A stretch of 64,000 nucleotides of DNA. It comes from Nereocystis luetkeana. Taxonomy: Eukaryota; Sar; Phaeophyceae; Laminariales; Laminariaceae. The notes under the pieces are model-generated. The model saw nothing but the letters and a program-made list of their open reading frames with translations, was not told where the DNA came from and searched no databases. The number at the start of each line of letters is the position of its first letter. The first letter of the stretch is position 1. Positions 46,901 to 53,300 of this stretch are shown one piece after another. Location: positions 7,886,406-7,950,405 of the forward strand of contig JARUPZ010000018.1 of assembly GCA_031213475.1 (NCBI GenBank), given 5' to 3'. The position numbers were made by a program, and so were the translations under genes.

Positions 46901-49900
46901 CCAAGCGGGACTGCAGTTCTAAAAGGAAGTTATAGTTGAGCGCAGCTTTGTGGGTTAAAGAAGGCGTGGTTTTCGTTTTTTTTTTTTTGTCGAGTGACGA
47001 AGGCACATGATGTTTAGTCGGCGGGGTATAACCCTTGCATTCACACCACTTACTGCCTTTGAAAAAAGTCATCCCGCTCCACTTTCCAGCAGCATTTTTT
47101 TGTCCCCAAATAGGAGAGAGGTACGGTACGGTTCTGAAGAACCTGCTGCCTGTATTTTTTTCGGGGTGGGACCAATTTTGCTCGGACTTGGGGCGGCATA
47201 TAATATATATATATATATATTTATATATATTTATATTATATATATTGCGAGGTATACTCGTATTTGTACTGCTGTGTACCGTGTGCGCGACTCTGGGCGT
47301 AAGTGTATGCAGCGTTACATGTTGACATTTGTACACGAAACGTCCTTGCATGTTCGTGTGGCGAAGGAAGGGGTCGATGTCGCATGTTGCTGCTGAAGAT
47401 ATATACCTGCACATCGTATATAGTATATACCCCAGGTATATATACGAAGTACTTAGTATATATACAATACTCGAAGTATACATACATATAAGCCTTGATT
47501 TATATACAATACATATATCTATCTATCTATCTATCTATACCTATCTGTGGATATAGTCGACGAGGGAAGAAAGAGCCGAAGTCTTCTTGCGATAAAAATG
47601 CAAGGCGAGAACCGTGTAGTGGGGAGGAGAGAGGAGGGAGAAGAGCCTGCTATGTGGACCATTACTAGGAAGGAGAGAGAGAAAAAAAGGCGAAGAGAGT
47701 CAGACGTTTCTTCGCGTGCGTTGCCCGGCTTTTGTTCTTCGCGGGCCCTTGCCAAGTGGCCCCCGAGACAATGTCGACTCTTTGGGTGCTTGCGATGCCG
47801 CCGGCTGGTTTAGTACAGCTGGTCCCACGCTACCCGGGAGCGATGACTCTCCCGGGTGGCTATCTCCGCCGCACCTGCCCCTCTCGGAGGTCAGTAAGGT
47901 CGGGTCGCGTGCCCAAGCGCCAGCGGTGACAGCAGCCTGCTCTGCTGCTGTTGCAACGGGAGATATGGGTTAAATTGACACACGACACGAAATCTGAACG
48001 TGGAGGTGTGGTGAGCTTAAGCTCTCTTTTTACCAACCCGCCGGAGGATAAAAAAGAACGAAAAACTTGAGAAAAAAAAAATAACGTTGCGCCCGTCCGT
48101 GCGTACCATATACACGTACAACGGGCGTGTATACCCTTCAGAGAGTTGCGAGCGTATGGGGGCGCCATCGTTTTTCAGCGTTCGATTTTCCTTCGCGACG
48201 GTGCGGCAAGGGTGTTACAGTAAATAAAGTCGAACGCTGTAATGTCGGGGGAAAGACTCTCTCGATGACCAAGCAAGATATTTTCCGAAAAAATGAAAAC
48301 GCTTTGTGTCGGCATTGGCTATAGCGTTCTCCCCCCCCCACACCCCCCCCCCACCCCCCCCCCACCCCCCCCCACCCCCCCCCACCCCCCCCCGTTTTTT
48401 GGGAAACAAAAACAAAAAAAATCGAGCGCTGATGAAAAACGATCGCACCTTCCTTGTGCGAACGCGACGCTCCATTCGCCCTTTTTTTTCGAGGTTCCTC
48501 ACGGGGTGTGCGGAGTAGTGCTGGGTGCCGCTGAAGTGTCGGTGTATTTGGCAGTGCATACCGGCACTATAGAGGGATCACTACTGTATTGTAAAAGTGA
48601 GATACATAGATATAAGTACGACATTGTTGACCCTGTGCTCTCAGCGCTCCTCAGCGTTTCTTAGACGTATTTGTTTTTTGCGTTGTTCGTGCTAGCGCGA
48701 TATGAGGTTCACATGACGGGATGAAACTGCCTCACCGTGATCCCCGACCCCGACTGTGCCGGGGGCAGCCTTGGGCGTGCTTGCGCCGTGCCCTGGCTGC
48801 CGGCTGGCCGGATGTGAGTACGTCAGCTGTGGGCTGGTCGAGTCTAGTGGTCGATACTTGATATATAACAGTCTCGTGGCCGAAGAGCTCGGTTAACGGC
48901 CTACCTTTGCCTCGTCATGCCTACGTTTTTCCCGTCAAACCCTCTTCTAAAATAGAATAGTTCTCACCGCTCAGGGGTGTCCTTGACAGGTGCGGCCGGA
49001 TGTGCTGTGCTTGTTTCTGAGAGAAACGGTTTTAGAAAAAACCGTCAGCTGTGAGTTGGACTAGTTGAGTGGCCATACTTGACTTATAACAGGAGTCTCG
49101 TGGCCAAAGAGTTTTGGTTGACGGCCTAACTTTGCCCCGTCAGGCCTGCCTTTGGCCTGTCAAACCTTCTTCTGAAATATACCAGGTAGTAGTTTTGAGA
49201 ATTGGGATGTCCTTGACGGCTGCCCGTCAAGGGGCAAATGTGCGGCCATGCTTGACTCACAACGCAGTCTCGCGGCCAAAGATTTTGGTTGACGGCCTAC
49301 CTTTTTGCCCCGTCAGGCCTACCTTTGGCCCGTCAAGTCTTCTTCTGAATTATAATAGTTTTGTGCATTGGGATGTCCTTGACGGCTGCCCGTCAAGGGG
49401 CAAATATGCCGTCAACCGACATCTATGTTCGCTCGTGACGGTAAATATATTCTGTTTTCGACAGCACCCAGATTGGACCTCTTCTCCTTTGGCCGAAACG
49501 GGAGAATCCTCCGCGGCTTTGACAGCTCATGGCGGCAAGAATGTGGGGGTATATGGACATGCTCCTCCGTTACTTGTGCGTTGAGGGTTGGGCGTTCCAG
49601 AAACGATTGTCGAAATTCCGATTCGGGCTATTTTACGTGTGAAAACACGAGTTTGCGCACAACTGTTGAGATTCGCAGGCTGTAGCATATGGTCGCGAAA
49701 CGAGCGTCGCGAGCCTCTACGGCTGCTGTGCACGCCGGGCGACCAGACTCCGTAAGACAGAGGGGACGGGCTCTTTGCTGTCGACCGGGTCGGATGAGCC
49801 TACGCCGCGGCAGGAGCGGTACGGTGGTGAAGGTACAAACGGTGTTTACGAAAACAATTTTGTACTCACAGCACTGGCAGACAGGGTCACATGCATCGTA

Positions 49901-50359
49901 GAGTGTTGGTTGTGTTGTGAAGGCGTTTTGTATTTTTTGTAAGAAAAAGTTATGAACGAGTGCATGTATGCATGTATGTGCGCGTTACGCTCACACTGCA
50001 ACATGTTTAGTTGCTGACCCTCGAGGGCATGGTTATTGCCTTTTCTCGTTGTGCCTACTGCTGTAGAGACGGATGGAGTACGCACTCGGTGAGACTCGAA
50101 CCCACAACCTGACTTTAGTAGGGACGAGTTTCACCCAGTACATAGTAACTCCATCGGGGACGCCATTTTACCTTCCCTCGTCGTGCCCCACGGTGCTTCC
50201 CTGCCTCGACTGCTGTGCCGAGAGCGGCCTCGGGCGTGCGTGATGTGCTATACTGCTGCTGTTACTGCCGCTGCTGCTGCGGCTGCTGCTGCTACTGCTG
50301 CTGCTGCTGCTGCTTTGCTGTTGTTGCTTCGTGCAGCTGCTGTGTTGCGCTGCTGTTGC

Positions 50360-50390
<31 letters not shown>

Positions 50391-53300
50391 CACGCAGTCC
50401 GCCTCACGAAGTAGGTCGGCCTGGGATTCAGTATTATGCCTTTCCTCCTCGTGCGCCACCGGGCTCCCCTTCCTCGACTGATGCGTCAGGGGCAGCCTCG
50501 GGCGTGCATGATGTGCTACTGCGGCTGCTCCTGCCGCTGTTCTGCCGCTGCTCTGGTGCTGCTGCTATGCACGTGCTGCTACTGTGCTGTTCTGCTGCTG
50601 CTCTTGCTATGTCTGCGATATGTTTTTGCTGCTGTCACCCGTGATAATGGTAATTATGCAAGTCACCCCCTCTCGGGGATGTGTCTCCGCATCTTGAAGT
50701 TGAAAGACGGATCCATCTGCTTCGGGAGCTGTACGAGTACCGTCTCGTAATTGACATTTGTTTGGCGTCTCGGCGAAGGCCTTGTGCTAGCGTATTTTTT
50801 TGTACGATATGCACCTGCACGCTATGCTGCTGCTGTGTTTGCTGCACCAACGTAGTCGTCGGCGCTCTGCACTGCCGATTAGCTCCATCGACTGATGCTC
50901 AACTAAAAGTTTTGAGGCTATCTGCACACGAAGTATTATGGGGGACCATAGTTAATACCTGGTAGGACCTATGGTATACAAGAAAACCTATATATTTAAC
51001 CTTTTTTACTAACAATATTTAGTCCTATTAACTATGGTCCCCCGCAATAGTACGAACACCGAGCGTCTCGCACGCGACACTTTTTTTTTTTAAGTGCTGT
51101 ACGAACGAGTTATGTGTTGTACTGGATGGCCAATGACAATGGTCATTTTTCCTGTGTTTCCAGCGTTTTCCTTCATTTCACTCAAAGTTGTTTTTTATAC
51201 CGCACCCCTTGGCAGTACTGTCGCATACCTTTTTTTTTTTTTTTTTTTATCCTCCGGCGGATTGGTAAAAATAAAGCTTAAGCTCACCACACTTCCGGTA
51301 CGCGTTCAACCATCATGGGCATGCGCGGAGCCGTCGGCGGGCGTCGGCCCGCCGACGACGAAGCCCCCCTCGTATACATACTATACCCGGTGTATTTTAC
51401 TACTGCCCGTATGCCTTGTTTTTTGCGCACCTTAAATAGAGAGAACAAAGGCCTGTGCATTGTTTTTGTTCGCTTTATTCGGGGTATGTTTGTAAAACTA
51501 CTGCCTTGCATTTTTCTTGTGCGTGATTTTGACAGGGAGGAAAGATGTGGACCAACAGCGACGAGGACGCCGCGATGAAGTTTCACGAGGCCACGCAGCA
51601 GTGGTTCAGCACATGGGACGGGACGGACGCCGCGATGCAGGTTTGGACGGCGTCGTATTCCTAATATTAGTAGTGTTGGATATCGCATCGGAAGTTTCGA
51701 TACTGTCGAACTTTCGATATTTCGAATCGAACGTGTGCTGCCCTTCATCCCCTGGTATCTATTCGCTCATTTCTTGTGCAGTTGTTGTTGTTGTTGTTCT
51801 ATTTGCCTGGTTTTCTATATACCTGGGACCGGTATATATTTGGGTCCATCGCGGATTCTGACTATAGCCCCTCGTACTACAGTACATACGTACTGCAGTC
51901 GCTTGGTAAGGCCTCGCTGTCGGTCGTCTTGTTTTAGTCGGTACCTGGTAAGCAAATTAGGCCCCACAACGGTAACAGGAGCACGACCAATTACTGTTGA
52001 CACGGGCGGTGTCGCTTGTTCGAGGTTAAGGGCACGGCCACGGCATTGCACTGCTGTCACGATGTGTCGTTCTGGTCTCGCGCTTGGTGCAAGCCAACGC
52101 CTCTGCCTGGCCTTGTCGGTGGAAACCCGACGCGCTCCGTCCCGGCGTTGTAGGGATTATGCGAGGGTGTGCAGCCATACGACTACGCCCATTCATGACA
52201 ATCGGGTACACCCCCCCCCTTCCCTCTTCGACCCCCCTTCCTCCACCCCCACTGTTTTTCGGTACGTTGAGCCCCCCCCCTATTATATACCTGGTATAGG
52301 TTGGGTTGGCGTCGGTTGGCAACGACACTGTAAAACATGCAGCTCACTATGTGAGCTAGAGAACCAGGGTACCGTTTTTTTTTTTGTGGCGATCGCCCAC
52401 AGTTTGTCGTCGAGTTAGATCATTTGTGCGAGGTAACGAACCTTTACTCCGCACGAGGGAACCGATCGTATCACGTAGTGTTCATGGTAAGCACCCAAGA
52501 GGCAGTTACGTAGTATTCCCTTCACTGTCTCTGGAAATGGCTATACCGGAATAAAATTAACTCATTGAAGCTGTCATCCATATGCAAGTCCGCCTCACAG
52601 GCGGTTCTTAGTAGGTTGCAGCTCACCCTTCATGCGACTCGCCAGACACCTCACGGCGCTTCGCGCTTGGTGCAAGCAATGTCTTCCTGGTCGGTGAAAA
52701 CCCGACATGCTCCGTCCCAGCATTGTAGGGATGCCAGGGTCTATGGTCATACGACTACGGCCATGCATGAAATCGAGTACATATCTCCTATCGAGTACCC
52801 CCCCCCCCCCCGGCCATGCATGGCATGAGTACCCCCCCCAACCCCCCGTCTCGAAGCCTGGTCGGTGCAAACTCGACGTGCTCCGCCCCGGCATAGCAGG
52901 GGTGCGAGGGTCTATGGTCATGCATGATGACGAGTATACCCCCCCCTCCCCCCCATCCCGTCTCGAAAGGGATACGTGGTCAATGGCCGAACGACTCTAG
53001 GCGAGCAACAAATGAGTACCCCCCCCCCCCCCCCCCCCCCTATCCCCCCCTCCCTCTCCCCACGCTTTTTCATTGAACAGGTGGACTCCGTCAAAGTCTG
53101 GCAGAAGAGGGCGGACTACTACTACGGTGACGCCGCGCGCGCGAGCCTCTCGGGCACCGGCGCGTTCCCTGATGGCCAGGGCGCGCCTTCTTCGTCTCCC
53201 CCCGACTTCGGCGGCGACGTAGGTGGTTTTGGTGATGACAGTGGGTCCGGGGGGGGCGGGGGGGGGGGGCGAGCAATGCTCTGCTGTACCTCGGATGCTC

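Larger units (their letters stand above)
46282..51535 (+). other. GH16 intron 9
   Basis: Holds a duplicated C-run hairpin unit, MITE-B, SINE-T and SINE-D fragments, and a C/A satellite (48331-48398, units of CCCCCCCA). It also has a 190-bp tandem array, a CTG-rich block, SINE-F, MITE-A and SINE-D. Confidence 0.6.
51641..53080 (+). other. GH16 intron 10
   Basis: Three retroposon S copies and one LINE 3' end, all in sense orientation with C-tails. The last C-tail lies close to the exon 11 acceptor. Confidence 0.65.

Noticed and set aside
50090-50165. tRNA gene on the minus strand
   Set aside because: The T-arm pairs (GTGGG/CTCAC), but the acceptor and D arms do not. The region matches the SINE-F head at 31253.
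50183-50644. Leucine/alanine/cysteine-rich protein
   Set aside because: A translation artefact of CTG-type repeats; all frames give homopolymer-like peptides.
52565-52828. Recurring 80-100 residue frame in retroposon S (also at 24095 and 34646)
   Set aside because: The frame shifts freely between copies and its start and end follow the repeat borders. No protein family is recognised.
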